DNA of 64,000 nt from Oscillospiraceae bacterium (GCA_020025575.1 JAHHRW010000002.1:124001-188000); one strand, 5' to 3'. Positions 41,357 through 50,287 are shown, numbered from the stretch's first letter. Notes: a model not told the origin generated them from the letters alone. Numbers and translations are program-made.

Positions 41357-41995
41357 ATGAATTTAATTCTGTTGGGTGCACCCGGTGCTGGTAAGGGTAC
41401 TCAGGCAGAACTTCTGGTTGAAGCTCTGGGTATTCCCTCCATCTCCACCGGCAACATGCTCCGTGAGGCAATCGCCAATGGCACGGAGATTGGCAAACAA
41501 GCCAAACACTACATGGATAACGGTCTGCTGGTTCCTGACGAAGTCATTCTCGGCATCGTTGCAGAACGCGTCGCTCAGCCTGACTGTGCAAACGGATTTA
41601 TCTTGGACGGGGTGCCTCGCACCCTGGCCCAGGCCGAAGCACTGGAGGCTAAGGGCGTCCGGATCGACCATGTTGTTTCTATCGAGATTGACGACTCTGT
41701 GATTGAAGGCCGTATGACCGGTCGGCGTGTGTGCTCCAAGTGCGGCGCCAGCTATCACATTGTTGCTAATCCTACCAAGGTTGAAGGTATCTGTGATGCT
41801 TGCGGGGCTGAAGTTGTGATTCGCAAGGATGATACTCCTGAAACTGTTCAGAAGCGTCTGAAGGTTTATCACGAAGAAACTGAAGTCCTGAAAGAGTTCT
41901 ATGCCAAGCGCGGTAACCTGCGTATGGTAGAGGGTAATCAGGCAATCAAGCAGATCACATCTGATATCTTGGAAAAAATTGGTGCAAAAGTATGA
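41357..41995 (+). CDS. adk: adenylate kinase
   Basis: Interconverts AMP, ATP and ADP. At 212 aa it has P-loop GAPGAGKGTQ (~7-16), the AMP-binding STGNMLREAI, and a zinc lid CSKCG...CDACG (~128-151) typical of Gram-positives. The usual DGFPRT motif reads DGVPRT here, a small departure. It overlaps map by 4 nt (ATGA). Confidence 0.97.
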   Translation: MNLILLGAPGAGKGTQAELLVEALGIPSISTGNMLREAIANGTEIGKQAKHYMDNGLLVPDEVILGIVAERVAQPDCANGFILDGVPRTLAQAEALEAKGVRIDHVVSIEIDDSVIEGRMTGRRVCSKCGASYHIVANPTKVEGICDACGAEVVIRKDDTPETVQKRLKVYHEETEVLKEFYAKRGNLRMVEGNQAIKQITSDILEKIGAKV

Positions 41996-42747
41996 TCTCA
42001 ATCAAAAATGAACATGAACTTCAGTCTATGCGTCAGGCTTGTAAGATTACCGCGGCAGCCCGTGCTTTGGCAGGGGAAATGGTAAGACCTGGCGTTACGA
42101 CGAAGCAGATTGATAAAGCTGTTCACGATTTTATTGTGAGCCAGGGCGCGAAACCGTCGTTCCTCGGCTATGGCGGCTTTCCTGGAAGCGCTTGTGTCAG
42201 CGTAAATGATGTTGTGATCCATGGTATTCCCGGTGGATATGTCTTAAAAGACGGTGACATCGTTAGTGTTGACGTGGGTGCATACTATCTGGGATTTCAT
42301 GGCGATTGTGCTGCTACTTTTGCATGCGGTACGATTTCCGACGAAGCACAGCGACTCATTGATGTGACTCGCCAGAGTTTCTTTGAAGGATTGAAGTACG
42401 CAAAGCGCGGAAACCGCGTGTCCGACATCTCCCACGCCGTACAGAAGCATGTGGAGTCTAACGGTTTTTCAGTTGTGCGCTCGTTCGTAGGTCACGGCGT
42501 CGGCGCGCAATTGCATGAAGAACCCGAGGTGCCGAATTTTGGCGCTCCGGGACGTGGACCCCGGTTGCTGCCGGGCATGACGATTGCCATCGAGCCTATG
42601 GTGAATGTGGGCACTTATGAAGTGCGTGTTCTCAAGGATCGCTGGACTACCGTCACAGCCGATGGCAAACTGGCTGCCCACTATGAAAATACTGTACTCA
42701 TCACCGACGGCGAGCCGGAAATACTCACCGTCATCGAAGGGCTTTGA
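41992..42747 (+). CDS. map: methionine aminopeptidase type I
   Basis: Removes the initiator Met after deformylation; a dimetal enzyme. At 251 aa it has metal ligands in SVDVGAYYLGFHGDCAATF (two Asp), GHGVGAQLHEEP (His), IEPMVNVG (Glu) and ENTVLITDGEPEILT (Glu). It starts at the ATGA overlap with adk. With def and fmt ~20 kb upstream it completes the N-terminal Met pathway. Confidence 0.97.
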   Translation: MISIKNEHELQSMRQACKITAAARALAGEMVRPGVTTKQIDKAVHDFIVSQGAKPSFLGYGGFPGSACVSVNDVVIHGIPGGYVLKDGDIVSVDVGAYYLGFHGDCAATFACGTISDEAQRLIDVTRQSFFEGLKYAKRGNRVSDISHAVQKHVESNGFSVVRSFVGHGVGAQLHEEPEVPNFGAPGRGPRLLPGMTIAIEPMVNVGTYEVRVLKDRWTTVTADGKLAAHYENTVLITDGEPEILTVIEGL

Positions 42748-42749
42748 TT

Positions 42750-43052
42750 ATGGAACCAGGCAAACCTGATATATGTATTTCGGATGTAGTGGCTTCCACC
42801 GCAGGCAGGGACTCCGGTCAACTGTTCTATGTAATCAGAACAGATGGTGTGTATGTGGAGCTTGTAAACGGTAAGGATCGCTCCTTGGAAAAGCCCAAGC
42901 TGAAGAAAATAAAACACGTAAAGAAAGTCCTTCGCGCTGAGACCAGAGTTGCTGCAAAGATTCGAAGCGGCGACAAAGTACTCAACAGCGAATTACGCAA
43001 GGACCTGGCTTATATCAGCCAGGAGGTAAACAGTCATAACCAAGGAGGTTAA
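42750..43052 (+). CDS. KOW-domain RNA-binding protein (L14e-like)
   Basis: Protein of 100 aa, recognised as the KOW/L14E-like protein often found between map and infA in Firmicutes. The KOW-type strand is DVVASTAGRDSGQLFYVIR, followed by a Lys-rich region (KPKLKKIKHVKKV). It probably binds RNA or the ribosome; function unproven. I chose the ATG at 42750 (GAAGGG 8 nt upstream); a TTG at 42744 overlapping the map stop is an alternative. Confidence 0.85.
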   Translation: MEPGKPDICISDVVASTAGRDSGQLFYVIRTDGVYVELVNGKDRSLEKPKLKKIKHVKKVLRAETRVAAKIRSGDKVLNSELRKDLAYISQEVNSHNQGG

Positions 43053-43056
43053 AATC

Positions 43057-43275
43057 TTGGCAAAGGACGACGTAATCGAAATTGAGGGCATCGTTGTCGA
43101 TGCGCTGCCGAATGCAATGTTTACCGTTGACATTGGCAACGGTCACACCATTCTGGCACACATTTCCGGCAAGCTAAGGATGAACTTCATCAAAATCTTG
43201 CCCGGTGACAAGGTAACCGTTCAAATGTCTCCGTACGATCTGACTCAGGGTCGGATCACCTGGAGAAGTAAGTAA
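43057..43275 (+). CDS. infA: translation initiation factor IF-1
   Basis: OB-fold factor of 72 aa that blocks the A site during initiation. It has KDDVIEIEGIVVDALPNAMFTVDIGNGHTILAHISGKLRMNFI and the C-terminal LTQGRITWRSK. The start is a TTG at 43057 with AAGGAGG at good spacing, so translation may be deliberately modest. Confidence 0.96.
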   Translation: MAKDDVIEIEGIVVDALPNAMFTVDIGNGHTILAHISGKLRMNFIKILPGDKVTVQMSPYDLTQGRITWRSK

Positions 43276-43310
43276 AACAGAGATTCGTTCTCATATGGAG
43301 GTTAAACAGT

Positions 43311-43424
43311 ATGAAGGTAAGACCGTCCGTTAAACCCATGTGCGAAAAGTGTAAGATTATCAAGCGCAAGGGTCGCGTTATGGTAATTTGCGAAAACCCC
43401 AAACACAAGCAGAGACAAGGCTAA
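43311..43424 (+). CDS. rpmJ: 50S ribosomal protein L36
   Basis: Only 37 aa: MKVRPSVKPMCEKCK, a basic middle KRKGRVMVICENPKHKQRQG. It is the zinc-binding C-plus form with ligands CxxC, C and H. GGAGGT precedes the ATG; rpsM follows 19 nt later. The order infA-rpmJ-rpsM is the standard one. Confidence 0.97.
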   Translation: MKVRPSVKPMCEKCKIIKRKGRVMVICENPKHKQRQG

Positions 43425-43443
43425 TAGGAGGTGCTGAAAAAGT

Positions 43444-43812
43444 ATGGCACGTATTGCTGGTATTGACCTGCCCCGCGAAAAGCGTATTGAAATTGGTCTG
43501 ACTTATATCTACGGCATCGGCGCTACTCGCGCTAAGGAGATTCTGGAGAAGACTGGCATCAACCCTGACACTCGCGTCAAGGACCTGACTGAAGACCAGG
43601 AAGCTCAGCTCCGTGAAGCCATTGAGCATAACTACACCATCGAAGGTGATCTGCGCAGAGAGACCGCTATGAACATCAAGCGTCTGTCTGAAATCGGCTG
43701 CTATCGCGGTCTGCGTCATCGTCGTGGTCTGCCCGTGCATGGTCAGCGTACAAAGACCAACGCTCGTACCCGTAAGGGTCCCAAGAAGACCATCGCCAAT
43801 AAGAAGAAGTAA
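43444..43812 (+). CDS. rpsM: 30S ribosomal protein S13
   Basis: Head protein of 122 aa contacting P-site tRNA and the 50S B1 bridges. It has ARIAGIDLPREKRIEIGLTYIYGIG, CYRGLRHRRGLPVHGQRTKTNARTRKGPKKT and a Lys-rich end. TAGGAGGT precedes the ATG. Confidence 0.98.
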   Translation: MARIAGIDLPREKRIEIGLTYIYGIGATRAKEILEKTGINPDTRVKDLTEDQEAQLREAIEHNYTIEGDLRRETAMNIKRLSEIGCYRGLRHRRGLPVHGQRTKTNARTRKGPKKTIANKKK

Positions 43813-43827
43813 GGAGGGATATGTAAC

Positions 43828-44223
43828 ATGGCTAAAGCTACTAAGAAGGTTGTAAAGCGCCGCAGAGAGCGCAAGGTAGTTGAGAAGGGCGCGGCACATA
43901 TCCGTTCCTCTTTCAACAACACCATGGTCACCATTACCGACCTGGAAGGCAATGCCCTGAGCTGGGCATCCTCCGGCGGTCTGGGCTTCCGTGGCTCCAG
44001 AAAGTCCACCCCCTTTGCTGCACAGAGCGCTGCTGAGACTGCTGCCAATGCTGCAAAGGAGTACGGCCTGAAGACCGTTGAGGTCTATGTTAAGGGCCCC
44101 GGCCAGGGACGTGAAGCTGCAATCCGTGCACTGCAGTCCGCAGGCCTGGAAGTCGTTATGATCAAGGACGTGACTCCCATTCCTCACAATGGTTGCCGTC
44201 CTCCCAAGAGACGTCGTGTCTGA
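43828..44223 (+). CDS. rpsK: 30S ribosomal protein S11
   Basis: Platform protein of 131 aa lining the mRNA exit. It has HIRSSFNNTMVTITDLEGNALSWASSGGLGFRGSRKSTPFAAQ and the C-terminal DVTPIPHNGCRPPKRRRV. AAGGAGG precedes the ATG. Confidence 0.98.
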   Translation: MAKATKKVVKRRRERKVVEKGAAHIRSSFNNTMVTITDLEGNALSWASSGGLGFRGSRKSTPFAAQSAAETAANAAKEYGLKTVEVYVKGPGQGREAAIRALQSAGLEVVMIKDVTPIPHNGCRPPKRRRV

Positions 44224-44249
44224 TTTTGCAATAGGAGGAATTTTGCGTT

Positions 44250-44846
44250 ATGGCTAAGAATATGCAGCCCGTGCTGAAGCGTTGCAGAACTCTGGGCGTT
44301 TCTCCTGCCGCAATGGGTTATTCCAAGACTTCCAACAAGAACCCCGGCGGCCAGAGAAGAGCTAAGAAGTCCGAATATGCTGCTCAGCTGACTGAGAAGC
44401 AGAAGGTCAAGTTTGTTTACGGTGTGCAGGAAAAGCAGTTCCGTAACTATTATGAAAAGGCATCCCGCGCAGAGGGCAACACTGGTGAAGTGCTGCTGAC
44501 CTACGTGGAGCGCAGACTGGACAATGTTGTCTATCGTCTGGGCTTTGCCAACACCCGCCGCCAGGCTCGCCAGCTGGTGAACCATGGCCACTTCACTGTC
44601 AATGGCAACCGCGTTAACATTCCCAGCTTCCTGGTGAAGACCGGTGATGTCATTGCTGTGTGCGAGAAGAGCGTTTCCAGCAACTTCTTCAAGAAGCTGA
44701 AGGAAGACGATGCATTTGTTGCTGCTCCCAAGTGGTTGGATCGTGACAAGAATACCCTCAGCGGTAAGGTCATTGCTATGCCCACTAAGGCGGACATCGA
44801 CTTCGACATCGCCGAGCACCTGATCGTCGAGTTGTACTCCAAGTAA
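44250..44846 (+). CDS. rpsD: 30S ribosomal protein S4
   Basis: 16S 5'-domain assembly initiator of 198 aa with an S4 RNA-binding domain: RLDNVVYRLGFANTRRQARQLVNHGHFTVNG. The N-terminal zinc-ligand cysteines of some S4 forms are not present in full. In E. coli S4 represses the alpha operon. TAGGAGGA precedes the ATG. A 79-nt gap with a hairpin follows. Confidence 0.98.
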   Translation: MAKNMQPVLKRCRTLGVSPAAMGYSKTSNKNPGGQRRAKKSEYAAQLTEKQKVKFVYGVQEKQFRNYYEKASRAEGNTGEVLLTYVERRLDNVVYRLGFANTRRQARQLVNHGHFTVNGNRVNIPSFLVKTGDVIAVCEKSVSSNFFKKLKEDDAFVAAPKWLDRDKNTLSGKVIAMPTKADIDFDIAEHLIVELYSK

Positions 44847-44879
44847 TCGACCCCCTCATTTCGTTCGTATGCATTTCGG

Positions 44880-44903
44880 GTGGGGTGGTTACTTCCACCC
44901 CAC
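44880..44903 (+). other. stem-loop between rpsD and rpoA
   Basis: A perfect 9-bp stem GTGGGGTGG/CCACCCCAC (44880-44888 with 44895-44903), loop TTACTT, no T run. It ends 7 nt before the AAGGAGGG site of rpoA, so it could shape rpoA translation or mark an RNA processing site. Confidence 0.55.
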
Positions 44904-44925
44904 ACTACAAGGAGGGTATTGATTC

Positions 44926-45885
44926 ATGGTAGAAATTGAAAAGCCTCGTATTACCTGTATGGATTCTGCTGAGGATGTCTCATACGGCAAGTATGTAGTT
45001 GAGCCTCTGGAGCGCGGCTACGGCACCACGCTGGGTAACTCCCTGCGTCGGATTCTGTTGTCCAGCTTGCCTGGCACTGCGGCGACCTCTGTTAAGATCG
45101 CCGGCGTTCAGCATGAGTTCTCCACCGTTCCCGGTGTGAAGGAAGACGTGACTGAAATTGTTCTGAATGTGAAGCGCATTATTGCAAAACTTCATTGTCA
45201 GGGCGTTAAGACCGTCTATATCGATGCTGTCGGCCCCTGTGAAGTCAGAGCCGGCGACATTAAGGCCGATGGGGAAGTTGAGATTCTCAACCCGGATCTT
45301 CTGATCTGCACCCTGGGCCCCGATGCCACCTTTAACATGGAGATCACTATGAGCCACGGTCGTGGATATGTGTCCTCCGATCGGAACAAGAACCCGCAGA
45401 CTCCCATCGGCGTAATCCCCATCGACTCCATCTACACCCCTGTTTACAAGGTGAACTACACCGTGGAAAACACGCGCGTGGGTAACATGACAGATTTTGA
45501 TAAGCTGACTCTAGAGGTCTGGACTGATTCCACCATCTCTGCTCGCGATGCTGTGAGCCTGGGTGCAAAGATCATGGCTGACCACCTGAGCCTGTTCACC
45601 AACCTGTCTGACACAGTGGGCGCTAGCACCACTGTGGTGGAGAAGACTTCTGACAGACCCGATGCCAAGCTGGCAATGACCATTGACGAGCTGGATCTGT
45701 CCGTCCGCAGCTTCAACTGCCTGAAGCGCGCCAACATCAACACCGTTGCTGATCTGATCAACAAGACCGGCGAGGATATGATGAAGGTTCGTAACATGGG
45801 CAAGAAGTCTCTGGATGAGGTACAGAAGAAGCTTGAGATGATGGGTCTGTCCCTGGCCAGTGACGATTCTGGCAGCAACAACTAA
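44926..45885 (+). CDS. rpoA: RNA polymerase alpha subunit
   Basis: Alpha subunit of 319 aa. The N-terminal dimerisation domain has GYGTTLGNSLRRILLSSLPGTA; a linker and the C-terminal DNA-binding domain follow, with LDLSVRSFNCLKRANINTVADLI and MKVRNMGKKSLDEVQKKL. AAGGAGGG precedes the ATG. The length is normal. Confidence 0.98.
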   Translation: MVEIEKPRITCMDSAEDVSYGKYVVEPLERGYGTTLGNSLRRILLSSLPGTAATSVKIAGVQHEFSTVPGVKEDVTEIVLNVKRIIAKLHCQGVKTVYIDAVGPCEVRAGDIKADGEVEILNPDLLICTLGPDATFNMEITMSHGRGYVSSDRNKNPQTPIGVIPIDSIYTPVYKVNYTVENTRVGNMTDFDKLTLEVWTDSTISARDAVSLGAKIMADHLSLFTNLSDTVGASTTVVEKTSDRPDAKLAMTIDELDLSVRSFNCLKRANINTVADLINKTGEDMMKVRNMGKKSLDEVQKKLEMMGLSLASDDSGSNN

Positions 45886-45915
45886 GTTAACCTTTCAAGT
45901 AAGGAGGAAACGTTC

Positions 45916-46257
45916 ATGTTTGGCACTCGTAAGCTGGGCAAAACCAGCACTCAGAGAAGAGCTATGCTGCGTCAGCAGGTCACCGATCTGTTGGAGCACG
46001 GCAAGATGGAGACCACCTTCTATCGCGCTAAGGAAATCCAGCCTGTGGTTGAGAAGATGATCACCCTGGGCAAGAAGGGCAACCTGGCTGCTTACCGTAG
46101 AGCTCTGGGCTACATCACCAAGGAAGATGTTGCTCAAAAGCTGTTCAAGGAGATCGCTCCCAAGTATGCTGACCGTAACGGCGGCTATACCAGAGTGACC
46201 CGTATTGGTGAGCGCCGCGGTGATGCTGCTGAAATGGCAGTCATCGAGCTGGTGTAA
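45916..46257 (+). CDS. rplQ: 50S ribosomal protein L17
   Basis: Tunnel-exit protein of 113 aa, the short bacterial form: TRKLGKTSTQRRAMLRQQVTDLLEHGKMETTFYRAKEI and the C-terminal YTRVTRIGERRGDAAEMAVIELV. AAGGAGGA precedes the ATG. Last gene of the supercluster. The ecfA-ecfT-truA genes that often come next in Firmicutes are not here. Confidence 0.98.
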   Translation: MFGTRKLGKTSTQRRAMLRQQVTDLLEHGKMETTFYRAKEIQPVVEKMITLGKKGNLAAYRRALGYITKEDVAQKLFKEIAPKYADRNGGYTRVTRIGERRGDAAEMAVIELV

Positions 46258-46282
46258 TTCCAAAAGGCATTTGATAAAAATG

Positions 46283-46314
46283 AACGGTGCAGTAATTTAC
46301 TGCACCGTTTTTTT
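46283..46314 (+). terminator. terminator of the S10-spc-alpha supercluster
   Basis: AACGGTGCAGTAA pairs with TTACTGCACCGTT (46283-46309, effective loop about 5 nt), followed by T7. Confidence 0.93.
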
Positions 46315-46821
46315 GTAGGCTTTTCTCAAATATAGAAGTAGTACGAAGCAAAACGTATCTGAAAGTGTCGGTATAATCCGGCACTTTACGATTATCTGGT
46401 TCTGGATATTGTGAAAGCATCGGTTTTGTTTCGGTAAGATGTTCCGCGCTTGAAGAATCCTCTGCAAACGCAATGCAGGGCGGCTTTGCCATAGAGTGAA
46501 TGCTTGCTGCTTTATAAAATACCTAGTCAAATCGAAATCTGATTGGTGACTTTAACGCATGATTGTGGTATGCTGTAGCTGTCGGTAAATTATTGGTGCT
46601 GATTGTTCAAATACGTTACCTATGAAACCCGATTATACAAAAATCGTCTGGAAGTGTTAATCTGATTAGCAAAACCTTAAGCGGGGATGGTTGGAGCTTA
46701 TTGGGAACCGTCTTTTTGGTGAGGGAAATGGTCCCATTTCTTGTATACCGGACATCACAACGTACAGCCCTTGGAGAGGGGCGCTAATCATAACCACTCC
46801 ATCGAACAAGGAGGATTTATT
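46315..46821 (+). other. 507-bp intergenic region before the beta-galactosidase gene
   Basis: No convincing gene is seen. It contains a 10-bp hairpin AAAGTGTCGG/CCGGCACTTT (46362-46371 with 46378-46387) without a T run, a possible promoter (46546-46574), and then a ~240-nt leader. Short frames on either strand lack ribosome-binding sites and recognisable protein sequence. Confidence 0.5.
46546..46574 (+). promoter_or_regulatory. possible promoter of the beta-galactosidase gene
   Basis: GTGACT (46546-46551, 4 of 6 matches), 17-bp spacer, extended -10 TGGTATGCT (-10 box TATGCT 46569-46574). If used, it gives a leader of about 240 nt. Confidence 0.42.
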
Positions 46822-49800
46822 TTGGAATTTCGCTATGATATGATCGTCGACCCTCTTTGCTATAAGCAGGGCTGTGTCCCGCTGCATTCGGATCACCGCT
46901 TCTACAGAACGGAGGCGGAGCAGGATGCTGAAACCAGCAGTTTCCGATATGATCTGAATGGACTGTGGCGGTTTCATTATGCAGAGAACTATCAGCAAAT
47001 TGTGCCGGGATTTGAAAAGCTTGACTATTCCTGTAAAAGCTGGGACTACATCCGGGTGCCTTCTCATATTCAGATGGAGGGATATGATGCGCCTCAATAT
47101 GTGAATACCCAATATCCCTGGGAGGGACACGAATCCCTGGTTCCTGGCCAAATACCAGAGGATTTCAATCCGGTGGCAACCTATGTGAAATACTTTACGC
47201 TCCCCCACACGATGGAGGCAGAGCGGGTATTTCTGATGCTGGAGGGTGCCGAAAGTGCGGTGGCAGTTTGGCTCAATGGTACTTTTGTAGGCTATCATGA
47301 AGATTCCTTCACCCATGCAGAATTTGAAATGACGAAGTATCTATGTCCGGGAGAAAATAAGCTGGCAGTTCAGGTGTTCAAGTGGTGTCAGGGCAGTTGG
47401 TGTGAAGATCAGGATTTTTATCGATTCAGTGGATTGTTCCGGGATGTTTATCTGTACAGCATTCCAGTTACGCATGTGTGGGATCTGCACATACAGGCAA
47501 TTCCTGCGGAGGATTTCCATACCGCTCAATTCTCGGTGGATGCCCAAGTCTATGGCAGCGGCACAATGACGGTATCATTGTCTGATGGATGTAACACCCT
47601 ATACGAAGAGGTTCAGAAAGCAGAGGGGCTGATACGTTTTGCGGCATCCATTCCATCACCCCGCCTTTGGAGCTGCGAAGATCCCTTTTTATATGACTGT
47701 AAAATTACGCTTGCTGACGAAACTGGCGCGGAATGTGAATATATTTGTGAAAAAGTGGGATTTCGGCTGTTTCAGCTGAAAGATAGCGTGATGTATCTCA
47801 ATGGACACCGAATTGTGTTCAAGGGAGTGAACCGTCACGAATTTAACAGTCTCCGGGGGCGCAGCCTGTTGAAGGAGGACGTGGAAGAAGACCTGCGGAT
47901 CATCAAGCAAAATAATATCAACGCCATCCGCACCAGCCATTATCCCAATGCATCATGGCTGTACCGGCTGTGCGATCAGTACGGTCTGTACCTGATGGAT
48001 GAAACCAACCTGGAAAGCCATGGAACCTGGGATGTAGTCCGTGGTCCTGAAGATGTTGCCAACATTGTTCCCAATGACCATGCGCAATGGAAAAATATGC
48101 TTTTGGAGCGTGCTCGTTCCATGTATGAACGGGACAAAAATCACCCGTCGGTGCTGATTTGGTCCTGCGGAAACGAGTCTTACGGCGGGAGTGTCATTTA
48201 CGAAATGTCTCAATTCTTCAGAAAGGAAGATCCGACTCGGCTGGTGCACTATGAGGGAATCGGCAACGACAGGCGGTATCCGGATACCAGCGATATAGAA
48301 AGTCAGATGTATACGCCGGTAAAAGACATAGAAGAATTTCTGAAAATCCATCGGGACAAACCATTCATCTGCTGCGAATATGCGCATGCAATGGGAAATT
48401 CCTGTGGTGCGCTCCATAAATATACGGATCTAGCCAAGAGGGAACAGCTGTATCAGGGGGGCTTTATCTGGGATTTTGCAGACCAGTCAATTCTGACGAA
48501 GAATCGCTTTGGGGAGGATTATTTTGCCTACGGAGGGGATTTTGATGATCGACCTACGGACTATCATTTCAGCGGAAACGGTCTTGTAAGCGGCGATCGG
48601 CGTCTGACGCCCAAGATGCAGGAGGTAAAATTCCTGTATCAGAATATTGACCTTTTGGTTTCACAGGACCAGGTGGAGATCCGCAACAATAATAGCTTTA
48701 CAAACACCAGGAACTGGGAATGCCGTGTAGAGGTAAAATACTTTGGCACGACCGTCCAGCGAAAGGTGCTCTGCACCGATGTTGCGCCCTTGGGGGTGAG
48801 AGTATATCCTCTGGAATTGCAGCCCCAAACGCGCCCAGGCAGCTATACGATCACGGTTTCTTTTCATCTTCGGAATGATGAATGCTGGGCAAAGGCAGGA
48901 CACGAGATCGCATTTGGGCAGACCTGCTACGAAATAGCCAAGCCCAAGTCACTTGAGCAATCTCCGATTACCGTTATCAAAAGTAAGCGTAATATTGGTG
49001 TCCGTGGAGAAGGGTTTGAGGTGCTGTTCTCTCTCACGAAAGGCGGACTGGTATCCTACCGATACGGCGGAAAGGAGCTGCTGGATGCAATGCCCAAACC
49101 AAACTTCTGGCGGGCACCTACTGATAACGACTTGGGCAGTTTGATGGCTGCACGCTATGGCCAGTGGAAACTTGCCAGCTTGTATTTGGATAATCGCAGG
49201 ATTGATGGGGAGAATGTGCAATCCCTTCCCTGGCATTTGGAAGAGAAGGAACATAGCGTGCTGATTTGTATGCGCCACTGGCTGCCAACTGCGCCGGAAT
49301 CATTTTGCGATCTTTCTTATGAAGTATTTGGGGATGGAAAAGTTACGATCACGCTGCAATACGATCCCGTTCCGGGGCTGAGCAGGATGCCGGAATTTGG
49401 TGTTCTTTTCCAACTGAAAGCGGATTTTGACTGCCTTACATGGTACGGTCTTGGCCCTGATGATACTTATGCAGATCGTAAACACGGGGCAAAAGTTGGT
49501 TTGTACCGAAGTCGGGTGCATGAGAATATGCCCCCTTATCTGGTGCCCCAGGAATGTGGAAACAAAGAGGAGGTTCGTTTTGCCTCGGTCACGGATACAA
49601 GAGGAAGGGGTATTTTGTTTGAATCGGAACATAATCGAAATTTCTGTTTCTCAGCCCTTCCATACACGCCACACCAGTTAGAGGAGGCAGCCCACCCATA
49701 TGAACTGCCCAGAATCGTTCACACGAATGTGCGGGTCGCTATGGCGCAGATGGGCGTTGGGGGAGATAACAGCTGGGGAGCAAGAACCCACGACGAATAT

Positions 49801-49854
49801 CTGATTCCGAAGGATCAAAAGCTTTGCTTTACGTTCTCTTTCCGTGGAATCTGA
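46822..49854 (+). CDS. lacZ: beta-galactosidase, glycoside hydrolase family 2
   Basis: Cytoplasmic LacZ-type enzyme of 1010 aa hydrolysing beta-galactosides such as lactose. It has the sugar-binding N-domain (LNGLWRFHYAENYQ, DYIRVPSHIQMEGYDAPQYVNTQYPW), the GH2 barrel with GVNRHEFNSLRGR, acid/base Glu in WSCGNESYGG (~452), nucleophile Glu in CCEYAHAMGNS (~519), and the C-terminal domain 5 (WYGLGPDDTYADRK). I chose the TTG at 46822 because AAGGAGGA lies 6 nt upstream; the longer in-frame ATG at 46741 has no such site. No lactose transporter or regulator is adjacent. No signal peptide is seen. Confidence 0.95.
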   Translation: MEFRYDMIVDPLCYKQGCVPLHSDHRFYRTEAEQDAETSSFRYDLNGLWRFHYAENYQQIVPGFEKLDYSCKSWDYIRVPSHIQMEGYDAPQYVNTQYPWEGHESLVPGQIPEDFNPVATYVKYFTLPHTMEAERVFLMLEGAESAVAVWLNGTFVGYHEDSFTHAEFEMTKYLCPGENKLAVQVFKWCQGSWCEDQDFYRFSGLFRDVYLYSIPVTHVWDLHIQAIPAEDFHTAQFSVDAQVYGSGTMTVSLSDGCNTLYEEVQKAEGLIRFAASIPSPRLWSCEDPFLYDCKITLADETGAECEYICEKVGFRLFQLKDSVMYLNGHRIVFKGVNRHEFNSLRGRSLLKEDVEEDLRIIKQNNINAIRTSHYPNASWLYRLCDQYGLYLMDETNLESHGTWDVVRGPEDVANIVPNDHAQWKNMLLERARSMYERDKNHPSVLIWSCGNESYGGSVIYEMSQFFRKEDPTRLVHYEGIGNDRRYPDTSDIESQMYTPVKDIEEFLKIHRDKPFICCEYAHAMGNSCGALHKYTDLAKREQLYQGGFIWDFADQSILTKNRFGEDYFAYGGDFDDRPTDYHFSGNGLVSGDRRLTPKMQEVKFLYQNIDLLVSQDQVEIRNNNSFTNTRNWECRVEVKYFGTTVQRKVLCTDVAPLGVRVYPLELQPQTRPGSYTITVSFHLRNDECWAKAGHEIAFGQTCYEIAKPKSLEQSPITVIKSKRNIGVRGEGFEVLFSLTKGGLVSYRYGGKELLDAMPKPNFWRAPTDNDLGSLMAARYGQWKLASLYLDNRRIDGENVQSLPWHLEEKEHSVLICMRHWLPTAPESFCDLSYEVFGDGKVTITLQYDPVPGLSRMPEFGVLFQLKADFDCLTWYGLGPDDTYADRKHGAKVGLYRSRVHENMPPYLVPQECGNKEEVRFASVTDTRGRGILFESEHNRNFCFSALPYTPHQLEEAAHPYELPRIVHTNVRVAMAQMGVGGDNSWGARTHDEYLIPKDQKLCFTFSFRGI

Positions 49855-49940
49855 ATCATTCATTAGGGTCATTCCGTTTGGGTGTGATTTTCATGTACAT
49901 TCAGAATGTAGAGCAACCGCAAATTTCCATTTGTATATGA

Positions 49941-49980
49941 AAATACAGCAGGATTCCCTGGGGAACCCTGCTGTATTTTT
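49941..49980. terminator. terminator after the beta-galactosidase gene, likely bidirectional
   Basis: A 15-bp stem with one mismatch (49943-49957 with 49962-49976), loop CTGG, T5 after it and an A run before it. It serves lacZ and could also end the convergent XRE transcript. Confidence 0.85.
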
Positions 49981-50053
49981 CGTATGTGGGTTTGTTAGCG
50001 GATGAACACTTTTGAACCCGACCCAAACTGCTTATGCTTTTATTCCAGTTTAT

Positions 50054-50275
50054 TCAATCCTGCTTTTCTGAATCTCGCTGGAATTCCAGTATATCACCAG
50101 GCTGGCAGTCCAGTACATCGCAAATTGCCTCCAGCGTGGAAAAACGAATCGCGCTGATTTTGCCGGTTTTGATTTTAGATAGGTTTACATTCGCAATCCC
50201 AACCCGTTCCGACAGCTCTTTCAGGCTCATTTTTCGGTCTGCCATTACCCGATCTAACCGTAGGATAATCGCCAT
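50054..50275 (-). CDS. small XRE-family transcriptional regulator
   Basis: A 73-aa single-domain helix-turn-helix protein of the Cro/CI (YozG-like) type: LDRVMADRKMSLKELSERVGIANVNLSKIKTGKISAIRFSTLEAICDVLDCQPGDILEF. It lies 12 nt after the DUF2975 gene on the same strand, with a GAGGTG site. This pairing is common in Firmicutes; the small XRE protein probably regulates its own operon (inference). Confidence 0.9.
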   Translation of the reverse strand: MAIILRLDRVMADRKMSLKELSERVGIANVNLSKIKTGKISAIRFSTLEAICDVLDCQPGDILEFQRDSEKQD

Positions 50276-50287
50276 TTTATCACCTCA

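Noticed and set aside
46241..46530. Minus-strand frames of 77-83 codons after rplQ
   Set aside because: They cross the supercluster terminator and have no ribosome-binding site or recognisable sequence.
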